DNA of 64,000 nucleotides from SOIA01 sp964348015 (GCA_964348015.1 CAYGBC010000054.1:22715-86714); one strand, 5' to 3'; positions 45,171 to 54,986 are shown, numbered from the stretch's first letter. Notes: a model not told the origin generated them from the sequence alone. Program-made: numbers and translations.

Positions 45171-45632
45171 TCACTCCACAGGTCGTCTCTTTATCCTGAA
45201 AAAATCTCTCAAAATCTTTCCACATTCCTCTGCGAGAACGCCCCTAACGATTTCAACGCTGTGGTTCATTCTCTCCAGAGGAAACTTCATCACCGATTCC
45301 ACAGCACCTCCTTTAGGGTCAACGGCACCAAAGACCAGCCTTCTGATCCTGGCATGCACTGCAGCCCCCAGGCACATGGGGCACGGCTCGAGAGTCACAT
45401 AAAGGTCACAACCGGATAGCCTGTAGTTTCTCTTCTTTGTGCCGGCCTTTCGGATAGCAAGCATCTCTGCGTGGGCCGTCGGGTCATTCTTTGCAATGGG
45501 CGCGTTATGGGCACGGCTAACAATTTCATTCTCTGAAACGACGACAGCTCCGACCGGCACTTCGTCTCTCTTCAAAGACTTCTCAGCTTCAACCAGGGCC
45601 TGGCGCATGAAGAATTCATCATTTCTCATCAA
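45171..45632 (-). CDS. tadA: tRNA-specific adenosine deaminase
   Basis: 153 residues. Zinc and catalytic motifs HAEM (in DPTAHAEMLAIR) and PCPMC (TLEPCPMCLGA) are complete. It deaminates the wobble adenosine of tRNA-Arg(ACG) to inosine. It lies 50 bp upstream of the tRNA-Ser gene on the same strand. N-terminal Met choice (first or second) is uncertain by one residue. Confidence 0.95.
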   Translation of the reverse strand: MMRNDEFFMRQALVEAEKSLKRDEVPVGAVVVSENEIVSRAHNAPIAKNDPTAHAEMLAIRKAGTKKRNYRLSGCDLYVTLEPCPMCLGAAVHARIRRLVFGAVDPKGGAVESVMKFPLERMNHSVEIVRGVLAEECGKILRDFFRIKRRPVE

Positions 45633-45695
45633 AATTGCGCTCTTGAGGATTGATTTTACATGTGTTTCCTCAAATTTACAATATAGAGTAAATTT

Positions 45696-45845
45696 GGAGT
45701 TAGGCCTTTGTAAAGATCGGGATCAGGCCTTATCTGGCTATCGATATCCAGGGCTTAATCCCTGTTTCCTGACATCTATACTCAACAAGGCCTGAGCCCA
45801 AACTGGCCCAAAGCAAAACTATCAAAGTTATCAAAGCCTGACCCC
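45696..45845. repeat. Inverted-repeat element, family B, decayed copy 2
   Basis: The right end (AAGTTATCAAAGCCTGACCCC, 45825-45845) matches family B copy 1 exactly over its last bases. The left end (GGAGTTAGGCCTTTG) is degenerate, and an inner pair (ATCAGGCCTTAT and CAAGGCCTGAGCCC) is visible. It lies between tadA and the thrC start. Confidence 0.65.
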
Positions 45846-45896
45846 GGTTTTATCTTTACAGCTGTTCGGTTAATTTTATACACTTGTCTTCTCGGT

Positions 45897-47126
45897 GTGA
45901 CCATGATGAAAAGGGAGATCGAGCAGCTGGAATGCCTCTTTTGTCAGAAAAAATTCCCTCTGGATATCTTTGATCCTTTCTGTCCTGAATGCCGGGAGCC
46001 GCTTCTCTGCTCCCTTCCCCCGCAAAAAAGAACTTTTGCTCTGGAAAAAAGTTCTCCTCTTGAAAAATTCCTGGATTTTCTTCCTCTCTCTCAAGTTGAT
46101 ACACGTCTCAGTCTAGGAGAGGGAAACACTCCGCTGATCAGGCTTGACCGCCTGATAAAAAAATACAACCTACCTCCTCTCTATGCCAAAAATGAAATTC
46201 TTAATCCGACCTTGAGTTTCAAGGACAGGGGAACTGCTGTGGCAGTGCAGAAAGCTTCGTCCCTCGGGGTAGTAAGAATCGGGACCGTCTCCACAGGAAA
46301 CATGGCGTCTTCCACTGCAGTCTTCGGAGCCAGAGCAGGATGGAGCACCCTGGTCCTTCTCAAAGAAGACACTCCTCTGGATAAATTACTCACCACAGGC
46401 ATACACAATCCATTGCTTATCAAGGTCAAGGGAGATTACGGAGACCTGTTCACCAAGAGCTTCGCCATAGGGAAAAAACATAAGGTTTACTTCATGAATT
46501 CAGTCGATCCTTTCCGTATTGAGGGTTATAAGGTCACGGGTTATGAGATTTTCTTCCAGCTCGAACGCCAGGCGCCGCAGTTTCTCTTCGTCCCCGTGAG
46601 CGCGGGAGGTCACATCACCGGATTAATAAGAAGTTTTCTCGACCTGAAACAAGAGGGCTTCATCCAGGGCTTCCCGACGATCGTAGGAGTTCAAGCCCAA
46701 GGCTGCTCGCCCGTTGTCCAGGCTTATGCAGCAGGAAATCCTCAAGTCACAAGAATAAAAAGGGCAGAGACGATCGCCCATGCGATTTCCAATCCTGATC
46801 CGCCGGGAGGGAACACAGCCCTCAAACTGATCCGAGACAATAACGGCATTCTTGTCGATGTCACAGACGAAGAAATCATGGAATCGCAGAGAATCCTGGC
46901 CGAGCAGGAAGGGATTTTCTGCCAGCCCGCATCGGCCACTGTTCTGGCCGGTTTACTCAAACTTTCCGGAGAAATCAAGGCAGGAAAAAATGAGACGATC
47001 GTGCTGGTTATCACTGGAAGCGGATTGAAGGCCCTGGAGACGCTCGGCCCTTCTCAGAGGAATGTCCATCAAGCCACCCTCGCGAACCTCGAGAAGACGA
47101 TCGATTCCCTTTTTCAGAGAGAATAA
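45897..47126 (+). CDS. thrC: Threonine synthase
   Basis: 409 residues. An N-terminal zinc-ribbon-like part (CLFCQKKF and CPECREPLLC) precedes the fold-type II PLP domain, with the lysine in NPTLSFKDRGTAVAV and the phosphate-binding segment SVSAGG-like PVSAGGHITG. It converts O-phosphohomoserine to threonine. Start uncertain: GTG at 45897 or ATG at 45903 or 45906, none with a clear ribosome binding site. Only 50 bp separate it from the family B repeat. Confidence 0.88.
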   Translation: MTMMKREIEQLECLFCQKKFPLDIFDPFCPECREPLLCSLPPQKRTFALEKSSPLEKFLDFLPLSQVDTRLSLGEGNTPLIRLDRLIKKYNLPPLYAKNEILNPTLSFKDRGTAVAVQKASSLGVVRIGTVSTGNMASSTAVFGARAGWSTLVLLKEDTPLDKLLTTGIHNPLLIKVKGDYGDLFTKSFAIGKKHKVYFMNSVDPFRIEGYKVTGYEIFFQLERQAPQFLFVPVSAGGHITGLIRSFLDLKQEGFIQGFPTIVGVQAQGCSPVVQAYAAGNPQVTRIKRAETIAHAISNPDPPGGNTALKLIRDNNGILVDVTDEEIMESQRILAEQEGIFCQPASATVLAGLLKLSGEIKAGKNETIVLVITGSGLKALETLGPSQRNVHQATLANLEKTIDSLFQRE

Positions 47127-47187
47127 CTGTTAAGGATTGCTAATCTCACAAAGGAAGCAGCCAGATGAAGAGAAATTCATTTATCGT

Positions 47188-47252
47188 ATGAGATTGCCAC
47201 GCAAGCTCGCAATGACACAACCTGAGATAGCAACTATGCGAACACAATGATA
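47188..47252. repeat. Two copies of the short GAGATTGCCACG repeat, second one degenerate
   Basis: First copy ATGAGATTGCCACGCAAGC then TCGCAATGACACA (47188-47219). The second, GAGATAGCAACTATGCGAAC then ACAATGATAC (47224-47252), has diverged at several positions. They sit in the 280 bp gap between thrC and hflK, which otherwise shows no gene. Confidence 0.75.
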
Positions 47253-47406
47253 CAATCAACCGCTCTGAATCAGGCTCTCAGTTGAATCGAATAAACTGTC
47301 TAGAAAAAGAGTATGTTGAATGATGAGAGTTCCCGCTTTCTTTTCTTTATATCGGAATAAAGCTGTGTTATCATAACCGCATTCCACTCAATTCAAGGAG
47401 GTTTGT

Positions 47407-48381
47407 ATGAGTAACGATTTTCCGAATTTGGAAATTAAACTCCCCAAAATCAAAACAGGAGTCCTCAAGCTCATTATCGCAGGAGTGATTATTCTCATCC
47501 TCGTCGCCAGTTCAGTCTACCAGATCAGCCCAGAAGAAATCGGTGTCATTCTTCGATTCGGCAAGTTTGTCAGAACGACAGAGCCTGGTCTCCACTTTAA
47601 AATTCCCCTAGTCGAAACGCTGGACAAAGTCCCTGTCCAAAGACAGCTCAAGATGGAGTTTGGCTTCAGGACTGTGTCACCTGGAATCCGGACTGAGTAC
47701 AGAGTCACCCCTCAATCCCTGAGAGAAGCGGTGATGCTCACAGGTGATTTAAACGTGGCGGTCGTGGAATGGATCGTCCAGTACAAAATCAAAGACGCCT
47801 ACAATTACCTGTTCAAAATCAGGGATGTGGACAGCACCTTCCGCTACATGAACGAAGCTGTGGTGAGAAAGGTTGTCGGTGACAACTCAGTGGACGAAGT
47901 GATCACAGTCGGCAGGGCCAGGATTGAAAATGAAGCTAAAGGAGAACTTCAAACCCTCTGCGACCTGTATGAAATCGGCATCGAAGTCAATCAGCTCAAA
48001 CTCCAGGATGTCAATCCCCCTGACCCGGTCAAACCCTCTTTCAACGAGGTGAACGAGGCTCTTCAGGAGAAAGAGAGAAAAATCAACGAAGCTTACTCAG
48101 AATACAACAAGGAAATCCCCAAAGCTAAGGGTGAGGCCGAACAAATGATCAGGGGGGCTGAGGGGTATGCCATGGAGCGGGTGAACAAAGCACAGGGAGA
48201 CGCCGACCGATTCAAAAACATTTACAGAGAATATGCTCGGGCTCCTCTGGTGACGCGAAAGCGGCTCTACCTTGAGACCATCATGGAAATTCTTCCGAAA
48301 ATCAGCAAAAAGATTATCTTTGACGAGAAGCAGAAAAACATCTTGCCCTTGTTGAACTTGGGAGAGGAGGTGAAGAAATGA
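47407..48381 (+). CDS. hflK: FtsH protease modulator HflK
   Basis: 324 residues. A single N-terminal transmembrane helix (LKLIIAGVIILILVASSVY) is followed by an SPFH/band-7 domain (SPEEIGVILRFGKFVRTTEPGL) and a coiled-coil region with repeated AQG/EGYAMERVNKA units. CAAGGAGGTTTGT gives a very strong ribosome binding site. HflK and HflC form a membrane ring around FtsH. The stop overlaps the hflC start as ATGA. Confidence 0.95.
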   Translation: MSNDFPNLEIKLPKIKTGVLKLIIAGVIILILVASSVYQISPEEIGVILRFGKFVRTTEPGLHFKIPLVETLDKVPVQRQLKMEFGFRTVSPGIRTEYRVTPQSLREAVMLTGDLNVAVVEWIVQYKIKDAYNYLFKIRDVDSTFRYMNEAVVRKVVGDNSVDEVITVGRARIENEAKGELQTLCDLYEIGIEVNQLKLQDVNPPDPVKPSFNEVNEALQEKERKINEAYSEYNKEIPKAKGEAEQMIRGAEGYAMERVNKAQGDADRFKNIYREYARAPLVTRKRLYLETIMEILPKISKKIIFDEKQKNILPLLNLGEEVKK

Positions 48382-49325
48382 GTAAACCCGCAGTCAATAT
48401 TCTTCTTGGAATCTTGGTTTTCCTCATCATCATCGTTCTCCTCAATTCTTTCTATGTCGTTTCAGAAACAAATCAGGTGATCATCACCCAGTTCGGAGAA
48501 CCGATCGGAGATGCGATCACTAAACCCGGATTGCATATAAAAATCCCCTTCATCCAAAAAGCCAATTACTTCGAAAAGCGCTGGTTGGAATGGGATGGAG
48601 ATGCCAACGAAATCCCGACCAAGGACAAGAAATACATCTGGGTGGACACCTACGCCCGATGGAGAATCAGCAATCCACTGGTTTTTTTCCAGCGACTGAG
48701 GGATGAAAGAAATGCGCAATCGAGAATTGATGATATCATAGACGGTGAGACAAGAAATGCTGTTGCCAACTATGATTTGATCGAGATTGTCCGTTCTTCA
48801 AACCGCGAATTCGAACTCACAGAAGAGCTGGAGGAGCTTGACATCGCTTCTGCCATTCCCAAAATCAACACAGGCCGGGAACAGATTGCTCAGATCATCC
48901 TGGAAAAATCTTCTGAAATCACTCCGGAATTTGGGGTCGAACTCAAAGACGTCAGGATAAAAAGAGTCAACTACGTGGAAGAAGTCCAGAGAAAGCAGTT
49001 TGACCGGATGATCTCTGAAAGACAGAGGATTGCCGCCAAGTACCGTTCTGAAGGAGACGGAAAAAGCGCTGAGATCCGTGGTGAAAAAGAGCGGGAGCTG
49101 AAAAGAATCACTTCCGAAGCTTACAGGACGGCCCAGGAAATCCAGGGTAAAGCGGATGCTGAAGCGACGCGGATCTACGCACAGGCCTATAATCTGGATC
49201 CTGAATTCTATCAATTCATGAAGACTCTGGAAACGTACATCGCCAGCCTGGATAAAGAGACTTGGATGCTGCTCTCCACAGACGCCGAATTCCTCAAATA
49301 CCTGAAAAGTTCGAGCAAGAGGTAA
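48378..49325 (+). CDS. hflC: FtsH protease modulator HflC
   Basis: 315 residues. An N-terminal transmembrane helix (ILLGILVFLIIIVLLNSF) and an SPFH domain (ETNQVIITQFGEPIGDAITK) are followed by the coiled-coil tail (QRIAAKYRSEGDGKSAEIRG). It partners the preceding HflK. A family A repeat starts 8 bp after its stop and may be the end of the transcript. Confidence 0.95.
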   Translation: MSKPAVNILLGILVFLIIIVLLNSFYVVSETNQVIITQFGEPIGDAITKPGLHIKIPFIQKANYFEKRWLEWDGDANEIPTKDKKYIWVDTYARWRISNPLVFFQRLRDERNAQSRIDDIIDGETRNAVANYDLIEIVRSSNREFELTEELEELDIASAIPKINTGREQIAQIILEKSSEITPEFGVELKDVRIKRVNYVEEVQRKQFDRMISERQRIAAKYRSEGDGKSAEIRGEKERELKRITSEAYRTAQEIQGKADAEATRIYAQAYNLDPEFYQFMKTLETYIASLDKETWMLLSTDAEFLKYLKSSSKR

Positions 49326-49333
49326 GCAAGATA

Positions 49334-49497
49334 GGGGTCGCGTCTTAACATTTGACATTCCTTAAGGAGCATTCTCATCGAGAGAACTCCTCTGAGATGT
49401 TCATTAGGTAAAAAGACAAAAAAAAATATCTTATGTTAAGACCTGTCCCCATCTGTTTTATCGGTTTGAGAAATGTCAAATGTTAAGACGCGACCCC
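49334..49497. repeat. Inverted-repeat element, family A, copy 3
   Basis: 164 bp with ends GGGGTCGCGTCTTAACATTT and reverse complement, as in copies 1 and 2. The right end overlaps the 3' end of the next minus-strand gene: GGG GTC GCG TCT TAA is read as Gly-Val-Ala-Ser-stop. Confidence 0.92.
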
Positions 49498-50451
49498 TAG
49501 AATCTGTGTCAATCGCTCGATCGAGATGTTGCTCCCTGTCAGTATGAGCGCCACTTTCTTGCCCTTGAGCCTATCTTTAATCTTGAGTGCCGCCGCCAAG
49601 GGAGAAGACCCGGCTTCCTCTGATAAATTCCTGATTAGCTCCAAATAAAGAAGAATAGCCATGACCATCTCTTCTTCGGATACCAGTATAAAATCCGACA
49701 AGAAATCCTGAAGGATCTCCTGGGTCAATTCATATCCCATCTTTGTCATTAATCCCTCCGCAGCGGTTTCCATCTTATCGATGACAATCTTCTTATTCTT
49801 CCAGGAAAGACAGGCTGCAGGGGCTTTCTCGGCCTGGACAGCTATAACCTGAGTCTTCGGACTCACGGCTTCCTTGACCAGGCAGCATCCTGAGGCGCCG
49901 CTTCCTCCGCCCACAGGAACGATAATCATATCCAAGGAGGGACACTCTTCGAAGATTTCGAGGGCATACGTGGCCACTCCTGCGACCAGAGCAGGTTCGT
50001 TGGCGGGATGAATGAACCGCGCCCGACGCTCTCCGGCAAGCGTTTCCGCATAATCCTTGGATTCTTCAAAAATCTGTCCAAAAAAAACGATGTTCGCCCC
50101 GAGGGCCTTTATCGCTTTGACTTTGAGCGGGTTGGATTTCTCAGGCATCACGATCGTCGCCGGAACTCGAAAAAGGCTGGATGCATAGGCAATGGACAGC
50201 GCATGGTTTCCGGTGGAGGCGGTCACCACTCCCCTTTCTTTCTGCTCGCGGTCCAGACTGTTGATCAGATTAATGCCTCCCCTGGTTTTGAAAGCGCCCG
50301 TGGGCAAAAAGTTCTCATGCTTGATGAAAACTCTTGCATCCAAAAGCTGGTTTATTTGCGGATATGAATACAGGGGAGTCCGTGGAAGATACTCCTTGAT
50401 CAAGCGTCTTGCTTCCAGGACATCCTGGAATGTCGGTCTCGCCAGCTTCAT
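49483..50451 (-). CDS. Threonine/serine dehydratase-like fold-type II PLP enzyme
   Basis: 322 residues from the ATG at 50451, which has GAGGTG upstream; the frame extends 35 codons further without a binding site. PLP lysine in FLPTGAFKTRGG, phosphate and substrate loops STGNHALSIAYAS and PVGGGSGASG, and EEAGSSPLAAAL downstream match threonine ammonia-lyase, serine racemase and EutB-type enzymes. No ACT regulatory domain, so a catabolic rather than biosynthetic form is likely. The last four codons and stop come from repeat A3, so the original C-terminus was probably replaced. Confidence 0.88.
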   Translation of the reverse strand: MKLARPTFQDVLEARRLIKEYLPRTPLYSYPQINQLLDARVFIKHENFLPTGAFKTRGGINLINSLDREQKERGVVTASTGNHALSIAYASSLFRVPATIVMPEKSNPLKVKAIKALGANIVFFGQIFEESKDYAETLAGERRARFIHPANEPALVAGVATYALEIFEECPSLDMIIVPVGGGSGASGCCLVKEAVSPKTQVIAVQAEKAPAACLSWKNKKIVIDKMETAAEGLMTKMGYELTQEILQDFLSDFILVSEEEMVMAILLYLELIRNLSEEAGSSPLAAALKIKDRLKGKKVALILTGSNISIERLTQILGVAS

Positions 50452-50577
50452 TGTCACCACCTCATGATCATTCTCCACATCCGTTTCTTTCTTCGGAATG
50501 ACGAATGTGCATGCTGAACCAAAGATAATCACACAGATTGGCCTTCTCAGCCTCAACTGTTTGAACCGAAAACTTTT

Positions 50578-51648
50578 TTATTTCAGGAGCTCGACCAATT
50601 TGTGTTTATTCGGAAAAAGAGCCGGTGTTCCTCCTGTATGAAGAAAAATGATGTTGTCTTCTTTATGAAAGAAATCCTTTTTCACAAGGTCCAGCAGGCC
50701 TGCCATGGCTTTCCCGGTGTAGACAGGGTCGAGGAAGATCCCCTCTTTTTCTGACACTAATCGAACAGCTTCAGCCACATCCTTATTGAGGATTCCGTAT
50801 CCTTCTTTTATGTATTCGTCGAAAATAATGATATCTTCTTTTTTTATCTCGAACTCTGCCCTCAGAGCCCGAGCTGTGTCCTGAGCAATATTCAGCACAT
50901 CCTTCCCGAACGACTCTTTGTCATCCGCGACACTGATGCCCAGCACATTGACGTTTTCCTTCAAGGCCTTTGCACCCACAGCCAATCCCGCTTGTGTACT
51001 CCCAGAACCTGTCGCATGAAGGATGGAATTGATCTCAAATCCCATTTCTTCACACTGTTCCATCATTTCCACAAAAGCATTGACGTAACTGATAGCTCCT
51101 AAGGGTTTATCCATCGAGCCACCCACCATCGAACCCCCGATGGGTGCGATATAAGGCGTATGGCCCTGCTTTTTAACCTCAGACTCAACCTCCTCGATAA
51201 CATCCAGGACATCATCTATTTTTATGAATTTCCCGGCCACAGCGTCTTTGATCCGGACATCTGCATCCAGGATAAAATCCAGAAGCAGGTTTCCATCGTA
51301 TTCCTCAGGGAGCTCATACATTTTAAACAGAACCAGAACAGGCCTCATCCCGAATTTCCGGGCCACCGCGGCGGTCTGGAGACACCAGTTGGACTGCACA
51401 GCTGCCCAGGTGATGATCACGTCCGCATTCTTATCCAGGGCATCCTGGATGATGAACTCCAGCTTGCGCGACTTATTACCGCCGAAGGCCAATCCTGTCA
51501 GGTCATCCCGTTTGATGTAAATATCCGGTCCCCCCAGAGCCCGGGACAGGTTTTCCAATTTTTGCAGGGGAGTTGGCAGCGGGATCAGGTTCTTTTTTGG
51601 AAAATCTTGAATCTTCTTCTTCATCTCCGGGAGAGAAGTGGCCGCCAT
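50578..51648 (-). CDS. D-cysteine desulfhydrase / ACC deaminase-family PLP enzyme
   Basis: 356 residues. The family start (IPLPTPLQKLENLSRALGG, then IYIKRDDLTGLAFGGNKSRK) is clear and contains the PLP lysine. The substrate-binding loop reads VQSNWCLQTAA where most family members have a His after SN and an Arg two residues later. This could change the substrate away from D-cysteine or cysteate. It could cleave a beta-substituted amino acid. Downstream (127 bp) is the dehydratase-like gene; both may serve amino acid catabolism. Confidence 0.85.
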   Translation of the reverse strand: MAATSLPEMKKKIQDFPKKNLIPLPTPLQKLENLSRALGGPDIYIKRDDLTGLAFGGNKSRKLEFIIQDALDKNADVIITWAAVQSNWCLQTAAVARKFGMRPVLVLFKMYELPEEYDGNLLLDFILDADVRIKDAVAGKFIKIDDVLDVIEEVESEVKKQGHTPYIAPIGGSMVGGSMDKPLGAISYVNAFVEMMEQCEEMGFEINSILHATGSGSTQAGLAVGAKALKENVNVLGISVADDKESFGKDVLNIAQDTARALRAEFEIKKEDIIIFDEYIKEGYGILNKDVAEAVRLVSEKEGIFLDPVYTGKAMAGLLDLVKKDFFHKEDNIIFLHTGGTPALFPNKHKLVELLK

Positions 51649-51704
51649 TTTTGCCTCTGAAGGATTAATTTTATACCAGAAACTTGAGTTTAAATCAAAA
51701 TAAA

Positions 51705-51894
51705 GGGGACGGTTTGTACTCGTTCAGTAATTCGGTAGCATTTTTATAATGTCATTGTGAACGGAGTGAAGCAATCCCGTAAAAAAAAATTAATTTTCCT
51801 TAAGAGATTGCCAGGCTTCGCTCGCAATGACACCTTTATCCTCATTATCATCAATACAAGTGTTACTCAATTACTGAGCATGAACACCGTCCCC
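51705..51894. repeat. Inverted-repeat element, family D, with nested short repeats
   Basis: 190 bp bounded by GGGGACGGTTTGTACTCGTT and the reverse complement of GGGGACGGTGTTCATGCTCA, both followed by CAGTAATT. Inside are two short GAGATTGCC repeats in opposite orientation (51749-51779 and 51801-51833), which form a second, inner hairpin. It ends 11 bp after the stop of the RND gene. Confidence 0.8.
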
Positions 51895-51905
51895 ATCTGT
51901 TCCTT

Positions 51906-54900
51906 TTAAAGACCTTTCCAGGCTTTTCTCAGCTCATTGGCCTTATCCACCGTCCAGGTGCGGATTCTGTCTCCATACAGATAAAAAATCGGAATGGCGA
52001 CCAGAATAAAGACCGTGGAGCTGATCAATCCCCCCACCGCCGAAAGCGCCAGCGAAGACCAGATGTGCCTTCTCCCCTCTTCCACCTGGAGAAGAACCAT
52101 CGGCAGCATCCCGAGGACAGTCGTGCTCGTTGTCAGGAAAATCGGCCGGACTCTTTCTCTCGCTCCTGTCAGGACTGCATCGATGATGGGGAGGCCCTCC
52201 CGACGTCTCAAGTTGATGTGGTCCACCAGAAGGATGGAGTTATTCACAACAATCCCCCCGAGCAGGATGACACCGATATAGGCTGCGGAGTCAAATGTGT
52301 AGTCAGCCACGACAAAAGCCACGAACACGCCGATCAGGGCAAGAGGAACGGCCATAAGGATGAAGAAAGGATGGATGAAGGATTCATACAGAGATGCGAG
52401 GATCATGTAGATGATGATAAGAGAAAAAATGATGGCAAATATGATCTGTTTTTCCTCTTCCTCTGTGATCCGCCAAGTCTGCTCTAAACTGGCAGAAAAA
52501 CCCGGAGGCAAGTCGAGTTTTGCGAAAACGGCTTCTTTGAACCTTTGCCCGGCTTTGGCCGGCCCCCGGAATTCCCACATCAAAGTCTGCTTGAACTGCT
52601 GGTCCTCTCGATCGATGGACCCGGCGACAGCCCTTTCTTCGAGTGAAGAGACGTCCTTTAATCTTAAGAATTCTCCGCCTCGAGTCCGGATCATCGTGTC
52701 CTGGAGTTTCTTCAGATCTGTCTCCTCGGCTTCAGGAAATTTCATGGAAATCTCCATCTCTTTTCCGCTAATCTTGATCGGGATGTGTCGGACCCTACCG
52801 CTTATATAAGGAGTTATCTGATTGTAGAGATACCAGAGGTCAATATCATATTTGCCGAGGGCTTCTTTATCTATTTTCAGGATATACTCGAAGGTATCCA
52901 TTCCCCACCATCCCCACACGTTCGAAACGACTTTTGTATCCTTGATCCGGGGATTTCTTTTCAGTGTCCTCTCGAGATCATGAGTGATCTCCGAGAGCTT
53001 CTTTAAATTGTAGCCGAAAAACGATATGCGGGAGTCCCACATCGGACCAGATGTCATGGAGGTCGAGTAACTCTGGGGATCAAACCCGTAAACCCCGACG
53101 CTTATCCCCGCAAAATTCGTGGCAATCTGGATCAATTCCTCCTTAAGGGCATACGGCCGGTAGGAAAATTCAATTTCAGGAGGAAAGGTGATGATCATGC
53201 GCGCCCATTCCGCAGAGACCGTGGTCTCCATCTTCTTCTCATAATCCTTCTCCAGGACCTTCTCTTCGAATTTTCTGATCACATCATCTGTACTCTCGAT
53301 CGGTGTGCCGGGAGGCAGAGTGATCCGAATGTACAGCTGCTGTTCCATCCACCCTCCCCACCAGTCTCCGACAGATACCTCTTTTTTGAACCATCGGTAG
53401 CTGAAGAAAAATGCCAGGCCGATGACCAGCAGAACGATGATCGGATGGCGGAGGAGAACCTTCAAGCCTTTCTGGTAGGTATCCCGAAACCGCTCCTTCC
53501 TTTTTTTCTTACCCTTCTTCAGCAGTCTGGGACTCAGTGCCGGGATCAGGGAAAAGGACACCAGCAAAGACGCGGCCAGAGCAGAGGCGATAACGATAGC
53601 TAGTGGCAGATAATACAATTGCAACCTGCCTGTGAAATAGGCAAAAGCAAAGAAAACGCTCATCGTGGTCAGAGTCGCGGCCAGGACCGGCAGGAAAACC
53701 TCCTTGGATCCCTTGATTGCCGCCTCGACAGGAGCGGCGCCTTTTTCTCTGTAACGGAGGACGTTCTCGAAGACGACTATTGAATTGTCGACAAACAGAC
53801 CGAATCCTAACGCAAGACCTCCCAACGTTAAGATGTTGACTGAAATCTTCAGGAAATAAATAAGATTAAACGTGATCAGGACAGAGAAAGCGATGGATGA
53901 AAGGACGAGGACGGAGGGTTTAAAGCTTCTCAGGATCAGAAAAACCAGGAAGAAAATGACAAAAAGGACGATCCCGACGAGCAGATAAAGATGTCTCAGG
54001 TTTTTCTGGATCCTTTCACTCTCGTCATTCACGGTCCTGAAGACAAGGTCCTGCGGCAGCTCACTCTTGATTTTTTCCAGCTTCGTCTTGACCGCTTTCG
54101 CTACTTTCAGAGTGCTCGTTCCCGCTTCTTTCCAGACAGTCAACGAGATCGTGGGCTGCCCGTTAATCCTGTTGATCCGGTCCACCTCGTCATAGGATGG
54201 GTAAGCCTGGGCCACATCTTTGAGCTTGACTGGATTTCCGCCGGAGTAAGCGATGACAGTTTCGCCCAATACTCTTATGCTCTTGATCGAAGTGGAAATT
54301 TTGAATATGTATTCCTGGTTTCCTTTCTGGATCTTCCCCACAGGATAGGTCAGATTCCTGTTGCTCAATGCCTGGTATATCAGTCCAGGATGTATATTCA
54401 GAGCCTTGAGCCTGTCTTTATCCAGAGCGACCTGTATGACTGCATCCGAACCCCCAGTGACCATGACATCGGCCACTCCTTTGACAGAGCCCACCCCGAA
54501 CTCTATCCTCTCTTTAACCATTTCTCTCAGTTTCTGGAGCGTGTAGTCACCGGAAATGGAATAGTTCAGGAAAGGATCTTCTCTGAATTCTTCAGGTACA
54601 AATGGGACGACTCGAGGAGGTCTCACTCCATACGGAAGGTCATCCTTTATCCTCGAAATCTCTTCCCGGAGCGCCAGTGTGGCAAATTCCATGTTGGTCT
54701 TGGGATCGAACTCCAGGTTGATCGTGGAGCTGTTCATCCGGGAAGTGGACGTGATCTTTTTGACTCCCTTCACTCTGGACGCAACCTCTTCCAGAGGGGC
54801 GGTGACCTGCGCCTGAATGATTTCAGGAGGAACTCCACTCCATATGGTTGAAATGCTCACCCGCGGAAAATCCTCCTCCTTGGGCATAAATTCAAAGGGG

Positions 54901-54986
54901 AGGTTGAGAAAAGAGTAGACTCCCAAGATCAGGATGGCGGCAAACACGGTGGCGGTCGCGATCGGCCGCTCGATAAATATTTTCAT
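51906..54986 (-). CDS. RND-family efflux transporter permease, second of a pair
   Basis: 1026 residues with the full RND layout: TM1 (ATATVFAAILILGVYSFLNL), a porter domain, TM2-6 with the conserved LGGLALGFGLFVDNSIVVFE helix containing the proton-relay Asp, a second porter domain (around 550-830) and the final helices. HAE1-like in character, although no drug-pump signature is decisive. Its ATG overlaps the stop of the upstream RND gene (ATGA at 54983). No membrane fusion protein or TolC-type gene is in the window. Confidence 0.92.
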   Translation of the reverse strand: MKIFIERPIATATVFAAILILGVYSFLNLPFEFMPKEEDFPRVSISTIWSGVPPEIIQAQVTAPLEEVASRVKGVKKITSTSRMNSSTINLEFDPKTNMEFATLALREEISRIKDDLPYGVRPPRVVPFVPEEFREDPFLNYSISGDYTLQKLREMVKERIEFGVGSVKGVADVMVTGGSDAVIQVALDKDRLKALNIHPGLIYQALSNRNLTYPVGKIQKGNQEYIFKISTSIKSIRVLGETVIAYSGGNPVKLKDVAQAYPSYDEVDRINRINGQPTISLTVWKEAGTSTLKVAKAVKTKLEKIKSELPQDLVFRTVNDESERIQKNLRHLYLLVGIVLFVIFFLVFLILRSFKPSVLVLSSIAFSVLITFNLIYFLKISVNILTLGGLALGFGLFVDNSIVVFENVLRYREKGAAPVEAAIKGSKEVFLPVLAATLTTMSVFFAFAYFTGRLQLYYLPLAIVIASALAASLLVSFSLIPALSPRLLKKGKKKRKERFRDTYQKGLKVLLRHPIIVLLVIGLAFFFSYRWFKKEVSVGDWWGGWMEQQLYIRITLPPGTPIESTDDVIRKFEEKVLEKDYEKKMETTVSAEWARMIITFPPEIEFSYRPYALKEELIQIATNFAGISVGVYGFDPQSYSTSMTSGPMWDSRISFFGYNLKKLSEITHDLERTLKRNPRIKDTKVVSNVWGWWGMDTFEYILKIDKEALGKYDIDLWYLYNQITPYISGRVRHIPIKISGKEMEISMKFPEAEETDLKKLQDTMIRTRGGEFLRLKDVSSLEERAVAGSIDREDQQFKQTLMWEFRGPAKAGQRFKEAVFAKLDLPPGFSASLEQTWRITEEEEKQIIFAIIFSLIIIYMILASLYESFIHPFFILMAVPLALIGVFVAFVVADYTFDSAAYIGVILLGGIVVNNSILLVDHINLRRREGLPIIDAVLTGARERVRPIFLTTSTTVLGMLPMVLLQVEEGRRHIWSSLALSAVGGLISSTVFILVAIPIFYLYGDRIRTWTVDKANELRKAWKGL

